From the NCBI GenBank assembly GCA_905221605.1, contig CAJNDS010002148.1, positions 462,046 to 526,045 on the forward strand: DNA of 64,000 nucleotides, read 5' to 3'. This document shows positions 41,955 through 50,766 of this stretch, in pieces (position 1 is the stretch's first letter; each line of letters opens with the position of its first letter). The notes under the pieces were generated by a model. That model made no database searches. It was given only the letters and a program-made list of their open reading frames with translations, and was not told the origin of the DNA. The position numbers and the translations under genes are program-made. Source of the DNA: Symbiodinium natans. Its lineage: Eukaryota; Sar; Dinophyceae; Suessiales; Symbiodiniaceae.

Positions 41955-44053
41955 ATGATAAACCACCCAGCGTCATTAGATGGAACGAATACAATTTATG
42001 CCCACGAGTTTTATCAAATATCAAGCACAGGCATATCAACTTTAGATAATACATATGCCAAAATCGGAGAAGGAGGAGCAGGTGGAGGAGGCTATACCAC
42101 AACCGAAGTAGATGCTCTAATTACGGTAGTTCAAACTGACATAACGGCAGTGAAAGACGATTTAAGGGACAATTGTTTAAATCATACAAATTTAGCATTG
42201 AATTATTATAACAAAACCGAAGTAGGAGCAGAGGTTACAACATTAGAAGGAAGTATTCAAAGTGTTTCAGATACTTTAACTAACGATTATCTTAGCACAA
42301 CACAACTACCATTACAATATTATGACAAAACCACATCAGACGGACGTTACTATACAAAAACCGAAGTTGATACGGACATATAAAAAAATCGGATGTATAT
42401 ACAAAAACTGAAATTACTGATAACCACTATACCAAAACACAAATAAGTCCTAATAAATATGATAAAGCTGATGTTTATACAAAAACTGAAATTACTGATA
42501 CCCATTATACAAAGACCGAAGTTGATACGAACATATATAAAAAAGCCGATGTATATACCAAAACTGAGATTACTAATAACCAATATACAAAGACCGAAGT
42601 TGATACGAACATATATAAAAAGGCAGATGTTTATACAAAAACTGAAATTACTGATAACCACTATACCAAAACACAAATAGATGATAATAAATATGATAAG
42701 GTGAATGTATATACAAAAACCGAAGTTGATGCGTTAGTAGCGGGAGTTGGTGGAGACCCTAATAATATTACTGGTGATTTAACGGTTACCGGAGACATCC
42801 GGGTAACCGATGCTAGTACCAGTTTTGAAAGATATGTTAATGCTGTTAAATCTAATGTTTCATTGGATTTAACGATAAACGAAACTGCCTCGGCAATTAG
42901 ATTGATAAACGGTGAAAATTTTGCTAATGATACAAATGTTTATTTTGAATGTAATAACACCACAGCAAATACAACGATGTTTAAACCGCTTCATTGTAAA
43001 GATACGGCTACTTTTACAGGTGCCGTCAGTCTTGAAAACCAAACATTGAATACACCAAGCGGTTCAAGTTTGTATATTACTAAAGCTGGAACAGGTGAAA
43101 CTATGAGAATTATAAATGACAGCAGAAAATTAACATTTGATGGCACTGTCATACATGCTTGCACTAATACAGGCACACCAACTCACTTGGCGTTAAATAT
43201 GTTAAATGGGGATGTTCGTATGAACCAGTTAGGGGTCGGTGGAAGCGCTGGGTCGTTTAAATTTATTGTAAGTGGTGGTTCGGCGTGTTTTTACCAAGGA
43301 TTAAGAAGCGACAACCCAACTACATTAAACGGAAATACGTATGTATCAACGAAGAATAGAATATATCAACGAGCAGATGCTAATAACAGTTTAAATATTA
43401 TTAGTGAAAAAGAAATTAATCTTTCATTACAGACAGACCGCGACGCAGACCCCGACAACTCAAGTATAGCCATTCAAATTGAAACTACTTGGGGAATTAC
43501 TTTTAACAAAAAAGCAACGGCTAATGAAGATTTGTTATTGTTGAAAAATTTAGCATTAAACAGTGAAAATAATACAATAGGTGAGTTTTATACAGGTTCG
43601 GGTGATGATATGTTATTAACAAATTCAGTTTCAACACAGGGAATACGCTTGCGCATAGGGACAACGGATATATGTGAAGTAAGTTCAACGGGACTACACG
43701 TTACAGGAGCAGTTACAGAAACATCAGATAAACAATTGAAAGAGAACATAAAGGAAATAGACAGTAACAAATGCGTTGAGATGATTAAATACATTAAACC
43801 TAAAACATACAACTTTATAGGTAACGATAAAAAATGCGTGGGTTATATTGCTGACGACTTCAAAACTAAGAAAATGCCAGAAGAATGGGATAATATTATC
43901 TTTGAAAGTAAAGACGGTTATTTAAGAATGGACTATAATAAAACCACGCCGTTGCTTTGGTCTGCTTTACAGAATACATTAAAAAGAATTGAAAAGTTAG
44001 AAAAAGAAATCAAAGCTTTAAAAGGAAGTAAAAACAACAGTGAAGGAAAATAA
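41955..44053 (+). pseudogene. Fibre protein with YTKTEVD repeats and S74 chaperone domain, one frameshift
   Basis: This would be a trimeric surface fibre that binds the host cell. The N-terminal part (41955-42383) is Gly-rich then repetitive. The frame shifts by one base near 42380, where a TATATA repeat is shortened, and continues through many YTKTEVD / YTKTEIT units, typical of phage and algal-virus fibres. From about 42760 a beta-rich shaft follows. The end is a peptidase S74 intramolecular chaperone: SDKQLKENIKEI with its catalytic Ser codon at 43724-43726, then VEMIKYIKPKTYNF and a coiled-coil tail IEKLEKEIKALKG. In this family the chaperone cleaves itself off after trimer assembly. Total about 700 residues. 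Confidence 0.85.
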
Positions 44054-44075
44054 AATTATCTAAATACCTATATAG

Positions 44076-44222
44076 ATGTCGGATTTTCACTCTCAATACG
44101 CCGAATGTCTTAAACTAATCAAAGAAAAAAGCAATCAAGTCTCTGAAACTGACATACTTTTACGAGCAATGAAAGATCTGTTACAGCGATTGGAAGAGGA
44201 AGAAAAGAAAGTAGAAGCATGA
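44076..44222 (+). CDS. Small coiled-coil protein, unknown
   Basis: These 48 residues from ATG 44076 begin MSDFHSQYAECLKLIKEKSN and form a likely helix ending in RLEEEEKKVEA. The gene starts 23 bases after the fibre stop. A Cys-rich stretch (KCPCFGG) follows in another frame, so the original protein may have been longer. No family is recognised. Confidence 0.4.
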   Translation: MSDFHSQYAECLKLIKEKSNQVSETDILLRAMKDLLQRLEEEEKKVEA

Positions 44223-44296
44223 CAAAAGAAACGAAAATGCCCTTGCTTTGGAGGTTTTACTCATCTTCATTGCTGTAACCCATCTTTGTTCTGATA

Positions 44297-44326
44297 ATTA
44301 ATAATATGTTAATAAATATTATTAAT
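44297..44326. terminator. Hairpin between convergent genes
   Basis: ATTAATAATAT and ATATTATTAAT are perfect inverted repeats around an 8-base loop. The right arm overlaps the stop of the leftward packaging ATPase gene. Confidence 0.55.
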
Positions 44327-45131
44327 CATCTTCTTCTTGTATTTCAATATATTCTTCAAACCTTTTCATAAACATTTTATTAATGTCCGACTGCATTAAA
44401 TTAACGAACAGAAAACTAAAAGGGTCCTCCGTGGCAATATTATATATCTCTAATAAAATTTGCTTTGCTTGGTGAAGACTTTTCATATCAGCCATTGCTT
44501 TTTTACTTATCAACACTCCCGATAATTCATCTAGAACTGCTTCAACTTCTTTATAGTTTCGTAGTTTGAAAAACACTAACTGTCTGGAATTGGTTCTTAT
44601 CGTAGTGCTTAGACCGTTATATTTCTGCGATGAGCTTATTATATTCACTCCATAATGTCTTGCTTTAATATGCAAAGCATTTAACAAATTGTTATGTTTA
44701 GCAAATGATGCTTGGTCTATAAAATCATCCACCAAGAACAACACCGAGAACAATTTAGTTTCTCCATTTTTCTTTTGGAACTCGTTAATCTGATGTTGTA
44801 AATTTAATACCTTCTGCATTTCATCAATATTGAAAGTATCAAAATATACTTTTTCTTTCTTTGTGTCAATTTTTAGAGTATTTTCAATATAATCTTTGAC
44901 TGGTGTCCAAACTGGATCCAAGTCAATAGAACTGGACCAAATAAAGATACGACTAAAACAACCTCTGTATATATTCAAAATCAAATTTGATAGTAAAACT
45001 GTTTTACCACTTCCTGATTGTCCTGTAATGACCATTGAAAACGGAATGCGGGGCGCCATTTCGTATTTACTTTGTGTGAATGTGTATTCCTTCGTTTTAT
45101 ATGGTTTCACTAACGGTATATTGTCGTTCAT
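44322..45131 (-). CDS. A32-like genome packaging ATPase (FtsK-HerA superfamily)
   Basis: This 269-residue ATPase would pump viral DNA into the capsid. Walker A is GQSGSGKT (codons near 45000-45023) and Walker B is VLFLVDDF (near 44730). A sensor-like stretch NIISSSQKYNGLSTTIRTNS follows, as in poxvirus A32 and polinton/PLV ATPases. The frame is intact and the length is normal. It is divergent from a small gene at 45174, with 42 AT-rich bases between the starts. Together with the two capsid proteins it forms the morphogenetic set that defines polinton-like viruses. Confidence 0.88.
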   Translation of the reverse strand: MNDNIPLVKPYKTKEYTFTQSKYEMAPRIPFSMVITGQSGSGKTVLLSNLILNIYRGCFSRIFIWSSSIDLDPVWTPVKDYIENTLKIDTKKEKVYFDTFNIDEMQKVLNLQHQINEFQKKNGETKLFSVLFLVDDFIDQASFAKHNNLLNALHIKARHYGVNIISSSQKYNGLSTTIRTNSRQLVFFKLRNYKEVEAVLDELSGVLISKKAMADMKSLHQAKQILLEIYNIATEDPFSFLFVNLMQSDINKMFMKRFEEYIEIQEEDD

Positions 45132-45173
45132 TATTAATACATAGAAAATAAATATATCATTAACATAATAAAG

Positions 45174-45338
45174 ATGAAATCAGAGTATGACACATACATT
45201 GAAACGATAAACGAGATTGAACAAGTAGAAGAAATCGTTATGAAAGAGAACAAACTAAAAAGGTGTTGTATATCATCGCTTGAACTATTGAAGGTTGCTA
45301 TAAGATATATTAAGCAATGCAAACAATCTAAAAAATAA
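45174..45338 (+). CDS. Small protein, unknown
   Basis: These 54 residues from ATG 45174 have an acidic helix (MKSEYDTYIETINEIEQVEE) then a basic Cys-containing helix (KRCCISSLELLKVAIRYIKQ). The gene ends 5 bases before the next start and is probably cotranscribed with the two following small genes. Confidence 0.4.
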   Translation: MKSEYDTYIETINEIEQVEEIVMKENKLKRCCISSLELLKVAIRYIKQCKQSKK

Positions 45339-45343
45339 TATTA

Positions 45344-45703
45344 ATGCAAGACAAAGAAGAAAACGAACCAAACGGAAATTTACACATTGACAAAGGCAGT
45401 GTCAGTTGTAATTTATGTAGGTGTGGTAGAAAATCGTTTCATAAAGGGACCAGAACAACAACAGACAAAGAAGGCAACAAAGTAGTAAATGAAATTGAAG
45501 AAAGGTCTTCGTGGCGCGTTGGCGGTCGTGGAGTTACACCCGATGGAAACAAAATCTTTGAAACAAGCAATAAAGAAGATAAAGAAGACATAGATACTGT
45601 AAGCACGGGATGGGGTTCTAGGTTGCCTACACCGCCAGAATTGGTAGATCGTGTAGGGAAGTTGGAAAAGGAATTAGAAGAATTGAAAAACAAAATCGCT
45701 TAA
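45344..45703 (+). CDS. Small protein with C-terminal coiled coil, unknown
   Basis: These 119 residues contain CNLCRCG near residue 22, a possible metal site, then a polar middle and a heptad-like end (VGKLEKELEELKNK). The frame is intact. It lies in a tight run of three small genes with gaps of about 5 bases. One TACACCGCC lies here (45628), probably by chance. Confidence 0.45.
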   Translation: MQDKEENEPNGNLHIDKGSVSCNLCRCGRKSFHKGTRTTTDKEGNKVVNEIEERSSWRVGGRGVTPDGNKIFETSNKEDKEDIDTVSTGWGSRLPTPPELVDRVGKLEKELEELKNKIA

Positions 45704-45708
45704 GTTCT

Positions 45709-45954
45709 ATGGATTGGTATATACTTGTATTTATGATGGATTGTCTTTGCCCTAAAAAAGAGAAGAACAACAATAATGAAGAGAACAAAGAAACTACACA
45801 CCCAGATTATTTTGACAAAAGGAGCATAAGAAAACATAATGCTAGATTACAAACAATATTGGAAGAATTAAAGGATTATCAAGATTTTGACAAATACAAA
45901 CAGAAATTCAAATTATTGTTTGAGTTCTACAACTTAGAAGAATTGTTAAAATAA
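45709..45954 (+). CDS. Small protein, unknown
   Basis: 81 residues. The hydrophobic start MDWYILVFMMDCLCP could be a short membrane anchor. An Asn/Lys-rich linker and a helical end (YKQKFKLLFEFYNLEELLK) follow. The frame is intact and starts 5 bases after the previous stop. Confidence 0.4.
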   Translation: MDWYILVFMMDCLCPKKEKNNNNEENKETTHPDYFDKRSIRKHNARLQTILEELKDYQDFDKYKQKFKLLFEFYNLEELLK

Positions 45955-46323
45955 TGTTTTAAAAAGTTTTTCGCGTGTTACATTGGAGATATGCCTAACT
46001 CATCTTGAACAGGAGTGGGGCATTAATCACAAAAGAAAAAATACATCTCTAGCTTTGGAAAGTAAGTAAGTAAGTAAGTATGATCGCAAAAAATCAGTGA
46101 CATGAGTAGCACAGACGCTTTGGAGCCCCGGTAATTAATCAAGAATTTGCCACGAAAGCATTCCCCAAGTTCAGTGAGTGAGTGATTATCATAAGCACAC
46201 CGCCATAAGAGTGAGTGTGGTAATGAGGAATTAATGAATTAGAAAGCTTTTCATAACTAGTCGTCGTCGTCGTCGTCGTTTGGTTATGAAAAACTTTCTC
46301 AATTGTAATACAAGTAGTGAGCG
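45955..46323. other. Intergenic region with short repeats
   Basis: The region contains five GTAA units near 46063-46080, GTGA units near 46175-46185 and a long hairpin (separate entry). No gene is seen. Confidence 0.5.
46241..46299. other. Strong hairpin with a CGT-repeat loop
   Basis: The 17-base arms AGAAAGCTTTTCATAAC and GTTATGAAAAACTTTCT (one mismatch) enclose a loop made of about seven TCG/CGT units. It lies 25 bases before the first zinc-ribbon gene. It could be a terminator for the upstream run or a 5' regulatory structure. Confidence 0.6.
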
Positions 46324-46545
46324 ATGACTATATATATGAAATCATTAATCGTTGATTTTGCCCCTTATAGTAGTGATACAGAATTCCGCATTGTTCGGAA
46401 GGTTCAGTGTTGTGAATGTAAAGAAATGAAAGACATTGAAAGTTTCAAAAAGATGGGAATGTCAGGACATGTTTTCAAGAGATGCTATGATTGTTTGAAA
46501 AAGCTTAGGGAGAAACCAAAATTGGAAAATGAATTAAAAGGATAG
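46324..46545 (+). CDS. Zinc-ribbon protein 1
   Basis: These 73 residues contain CCECKEMKDIESFKKMGMSG followed by CYDC, that is, a CxxC ... CxxC zinc ribbon with a conserved F and G between the pairs. The next gene has the same plan, so they are probably tandem paralogues. Short zinc ribbons of this kind occur in large DNA viruses and PLVs, where roles in transcription are suspected but unproven. Confidence 0.6.
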   Translation: MTIYMKSLIVDFAPYSSDTEFRIVRKVQCCECKEMKDIESFKKMGMSGHVFKRCYDCLKKLREKPKLENELKG

Positions 46546-46562
46546 TGTCACTAAATAGTAAG

Positions 46563-46880
46563 ATGGAGACAGTCAAATGCACAAGATGTCACAGTAAAAA
46601 ACCAGTTGAAGAGTTCGGATATAATAAATTGGGTCAGCCTTGGCACAATTGCATCAAATGCAGAGAGAAAAGAAAAGAATACAAGAAAACGACAACTATA
46701 GATAAGAAGAAGCCCGAAGTCCAAGAAGTGTTTGATCACGTTCGGCGGTTGCTGTCAGACGATCCGGTTTTGGAGAAATACTACATGTTGTTTGGTATGC
46801 ACAAGGACAGAGTAATGATTGAAATTCCTGTCGAAGGCACAACGGGACAAGCAACTGTCGGCGATATAATCACGATGTAA
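46563..46880 (+). CDS. Zinc-ribbon protein 2
   Basis: 105 residues from the ATG at 46563; a GTG at 46545 would add six residues and is less likely. CTRCHSKKPVEEFGYNKLGQ then CIKC repeats the CxxC ... F ... G ... CxxC plan of the preceding gene. The C-terminal half (VFDHVRRLLSDDPVLEKYYM) is extra. It starts 17 bases after the previous stop and ends at a hairpin, which closes the viral block. Confidence 0.6.
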   Translation: METVKCTRCHSKKPVEEFGYNKLGQPWHNCIKCREKRKEYKKTTTIDKKKPEVQEVFDHVRRLLSDDPVLEKYYMLFGMHKDRVMIEIPVEGTTGQATVGDIITM

Positions 46881-46916
46881 ACATATTCTACAGTTAAGCA
46901 GTTCTAGAATATGTTT
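46879..46916. terminator. Hairpin at the right edge of the viral block
   Basis: The perfect 12-bp arms AAACATATTCTA and TAGAATATGTTT surround a 14-base loop, and the stem begins within the stop codon of the last viral gene. CCCTAAA-like host DNA begins 15 bases later. Confidence 0.65.
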
Positions 46917-46962
46917 ATTTCATTTTGCAACCCTAAACCCCTAACCTAAACCCCTAAATTAT

Positions 46963-47220
46963 CGAATAAGAACCCCCTCGCCCAGTTAGGGTTTAGGGGT
47001 GGTGGTGGTGTGGTGGTGGTGGTAGGTTGGTGTTCGGGCTGATTGGGGTGAAGGAGTGTTCAGGCATTTGGGTGGTAGGTGGTGCTAGGCGGTGGGGTCT
47101 TGGGATGAGATCTTGAGTGGTGGTGGGTCTTGGGGTGGTCTTCAGGCGTTTGGGTGGTGGGGTGGTGGGTGGGTGGTATCATACACCCAAACTGGGCGAA
47201 GGGGGTCCTAACTTACTGTA
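46963..47220 (+). mobile_element. G/T-rich element with terminal inverted repeats, right copy
   Basis: 258 bp. The left end AACCCCCTCGCCCAGTT and the right end AACTGGGCGAAGGGGGTCC are inverted repeats. The interior is made of GGTGGT-like repeats. The whole unit matches 16268-16518 in opposite orientation. It lies about 45 bases beyond the last viral hairpin. Confidence 0.7.
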
Positions 47221-49588
47221 CCCAAAAAGCCTTTTGAGCAGCGGGAGGTCGCTGTTCCGCATGGCCGAGCAGGGCAAGGGGAAGAGGAAGATGGCGTGAG
47301 AGCTTTGAGAAACAGGGCCTCCCTGGTTTAGGGTGTAGGGTTTAGGGTTTAGGGTTTAGGGTTTAAGGGCATCCCTTGTTGTCCAAAGTTTGGGAGGTTG
47401 AGGGTGGTTTAGGGCTTAGAGTAAGTGTGATAGGACAATCGGCTTTTGTTTTATTGATTGTGGGTTCAGCTTGTTGATCCTTGGGTGTTATGATGGTTCT
47501 GGGTGCAGGGCCGAGGACCCTAAACCCTAAACCCGAAATCCTAAACCCTAAACCCACGGAAACCCACCCAAAACCGGAACGCAGCAAGTGAACAGCTCTC
47601 TGCCAGAGAGGCCCATCCATGCGGCGCAAGCATCGTTTAACATCGTTTAAGTGGCGGAGCCGCGTCGAATGCGGTTTGGACCCCTAAACCCTGTACCCTG
47701 AACCCTAAACCCTAAACCCTAAGCCCTAAACCCTAAACCCTAAACCCTAAACCCTAAACCCTAAACCCTAAACCCTAAACATAAACCCTAAACCCTAAGC
47801 CCCCCGCTGAGCTCCTTGACTTCTGCTGCTGGTGGACCGTTGCACAGGGCAGCACGCAGCCAGAAGAAAAAGGGCGCTACATGGAGGAGTTTGTTCCATC
47901 CGCGGGTTTTTGAAGGGTTTAGGGTGTAGGGTTTGGGGTTTAGGGTTTAGGGTTTAGGGCGAGAAGCTACTGTAGCTAGGCCCTCGAGATGTTTTCTATT
48001 TTCCATTTTCCCTTTTATTGGGTTGAAGAGGATTATATATTTACGGAATACTATAGCCGCCTCATGCTTTTTCTATTGTGTTAATACAAAACCCACGGGA
48101 AGATAAGAAGTATTCTTCTTCTCAATGTTCCAAAGGGAGTATAGAATATTTTTCAGAGGGTTTTAAGGGCAATCCTGGGAAGGCTGAAGGCTTGCCTCCA
48201 GGCTCCGGTTTTTGCTTCCACCCTAAACCCTAAAGCCTAAACCCTAAACCCTGAACCCCAAACCCTAAACCCTAAACCACAGCTTCGCCTGCGCCATCTT
48301 GCCCTCGCCCTTGTGCCACACCCTCTGGGCTACCCGTGATGCCCTACACCCTAAACCCTAAACCCTAAACCCTAAACCCTAAACCCTAAACCCTAAACCC
48401 TAAACCCTAAACGATGCAGCCAAAAGAGCCTGAGTACCAGTCCCAGGCCCCTTCCACCAGCTGTATGCTGGCCGAAACCTCCAAAGCCTGAAGCCCCCAA
48501 AAACCCTAAAAGCAGAACCCTAAAGACCTAAACCGCTAAACCCTAAACCCCTAAACCCCTGAACCCCTGAACCCCTGAAACCCCTAAACCCCTGAACCTC
48601 TGAACCCCTAAACCCCTGAACCCCTGAACCCCTAAACCCCTAAACCCTTGAACCCCTAAACCCCTGAACCCCTAAACCCCTGAACCCCTAAACCCCTGAA
48701 CCCCTAAACCCCTGAACCCCTAAACCCCTAAACCCCTAATCCCCGGAACCCCGGAACCCCGGAACCCCCGAACCCTTGAGGCGCTCTGAGTCAGCTGGTC
48801 GAGGGGAAGTCCGAGGAAGCCGCTTGGCACCCCCTTTGGGGTTGGCTGGGTTTAGGGTTCTAGGGTTTTAGGGTTTTAGGGTTCTAGGGTTTTAGGGTTT
48901 TAGGGTTTTAGGGTTTTAGGGTTTTAGGGTTTTAGGGTTTTAGGGTTTTAGGGTTTTCGGGTTTTCGGGTTTTCGGGTTTTAGGGTTTTAGGGTTTTAGG
49001 GTCTTAGGGTCTTAGGGTGTTAGGGTTTTACGGTTTAGTGTTTTAAGGTTTTAGGGTTTTAGGGCTTAGGGTGTAGGGGTTTAGGGGATGAGGGTTTGGG
49101 GCGTTTAGGGCCTCTAGCTTTCGGGAATTACCCCTTAGCTAAGGCGAATGCCTTATAGGTTTTGGCCTTAGGTTTGTTTAGGGGGGTTGAGTTCGATTGT
49201 AGGCGCAAACAGCCCTACTTCAGGGGTTTAGGGTTTACGTTGTTCAGTCTTCAGGGTTCAATCCCCTCCCCCCAATATTAAACCACCCTTACCCCCCTAA
49301 TATGTAATACCCCCAGTAGAGTCGTCTTGTAGTATATTGGGGGTTCGGGTTTATGTTTTTTTGGCTTCGGTTAAGTTTTGGATTTAGGGTATGGGGTCCT
49401 GTACCCCTTAGACTTCAAATCACAAGAAGAACTCATATCATGGAATGAGGAATATTCCTTATTCAAGGCTTATTGGGCTCTTTGGGGGTAGGGTTGAAGA
49501 CTTAAGGGTTTCTGAGGAGCAGCGTTTAGGGCGTCGCGCTCAGTGCTTTCAGGTTTCAGATTAGGTGGTCGGCTAAAACCTAAATCTA
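47221..49588. repeat. Telomere-like arrays with exon-like islands
   Basis: Arrays of CCCTAAA lie at about 47690-47800 and 48345-48412. Eight-base variants CCCCTAAA/CCCCTGAA run from about 48540 to 48770 and TTTTAGGG from about 48850 to 49060. One island (47848-47905) follows GTTGCACAG, is open (GSTQPEEKGRYMEEFVPSA) and ends before GTTTTTG, so it is a good exon candidate. Another near 47230-47300 could be a terminal exon ending KRKMA and a stop. Confidence 0.6.
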
Positions 49589-49740
49589 AGGGTAGTTACA
49601 TGGGCCCTGAATATGGTCCCTTGGTCCCCTGCCTCCTTTAATGCGTTCTGAAGTATGGCCCCTTAGGTTAGGTAGGGTCTATCAGGGGAATCTAAGGGGT
49701 CCCCCTTCTAAGGGCCCATACTAAGGGACCATGCAACCCT
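49589..49740. mobile_element. Foldback element, family 2 copy a
   Basis: GGGTAGTTACATGG at the left and AGGGACCATGCAACCCT at the right are inverted relatives, with GGTCCCTTGG repeated inside. The same layout recurs at 50596-50766. Confidence 0.55.
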
Positions 49741-50595
49741 AAACCCGAAACCCTAAACCCTAAACCCTAAACCCGAAGCCTAAACCCCAAACCCCAAACC
49801 CTAAACCCGAAACCCGAAACCGTAAACCTTCGTCCCAAAACCACCAAAAAACCTGCAAGCCGCGAGCCGCCTGCAAAAAAGAAACGACCGTCGGGTTTAG
49901 GGTTTAGGGTTTAGGGTTTAGGGCTTAGGGTTTAGGGTTTAGGGTTTGGGGACCCAACCCTCAAACCCCAATCCTCACACCCCCAATGTCAAATCCCTCG
50001 GGTTTGAAGGGAAATCCTAACACCCTCAACCCTCAGCCCTCAACCCTCAACCCTCAACCCTCAACCCTAAACCCTAAACCCTAAACCCTAAACCCTAAAC
50101 CCTAAACCCTAAACCCTAAACCCTAAACCCTAAACCGAACACCGGAAGCGAGGAGCTGGGACTCTCACAGGCCCGACTCAATGCCTTCCGCCTCTCGCCA
50201 GCCGAGTTTCAGGGGTTTAGGGTTTAGGGTTTGGGGTTTAGGGTTTGGGGTTTGGGGTTTAGTGCTTAGGGTTTGGGGTTTAGGGTTTAGGGTTTAGGGT
50301 TTGGGGTTTGGGGTTTGGGGTTTAGGGTTTAGGGTTTAGGGTTTAGGGTTTAGGGTCGGGTGTAGGGTTTAGGGTGCCGGGTTTAGGGTCTGGGGTTCAG
50401 GGCTTACGGTCCCTAAACCCTAAACCCTAAACCCTAAACCCTGGTGGGATCCCACTGTTTGGGCTTCTCGTGGTTTCCTGCAGAGCTGTGTCGAGATTGG
50501 CAGGCTGTGGGATTGAGTTTGGGTGGCTTTGGGTTTAGGGGGTTTAGGGTCTCGGGGTTCAGGGCTTAGGGTTCAGGATTTTCGGGTTTTTCTAA
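49741..50595. repeat. Telomere-like arrays
   Basis: CCCTAAA/CCCTCAA units lie at 49741-49800 and 50020-50135, and TTTAGGG/TTTGGGG units at 49893-49950 and 50215-50400. An island at about 50142-50208 is open (SEELGLSQARLNAFRLSPAE) and may be an exon. Confidence 0.7.
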
Positions 50596-50766
50596 GGGTA
50601 GCTATGTGGCCATGTACATGGTCCCTCACCTCCTTGAAGAGTTCTGATGTATGGGCCCTTGGGTTGTACAGGGTTTAGGGTTTAGGTTCTAGTTTTTAGG
50701 GTTCAGGGTTTAGGGTATATAGGGCCCTTATAAGTGGTTCCCTGTTAAGGGACCATGTAGCCACCC
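50596..50766. mobile_element. Foldback element, family 2 copy b
   Basis: GGGTAGCTATGTGG ... CATGGTCCCT at the left is mirrored by AGGGACCATGTAGCCACCC at the right. TTTAGGG-like units occupy part of the interior. It is related to 49589-49740. Confidence 0.6.

Noticed and set aside
45628-45635. TACACCGC inside a viral gene as part of the LINE motif system
   Set aside because: It is a single copy in about 25 kb of other DNA, compatible with chance.
31109-46880. Variant genetic code in the virus (TAA or TAG as sense)
   Set aside because: The intact viral genes end at normal stops, and most breaks are frameshifts that a code change cannot explain.
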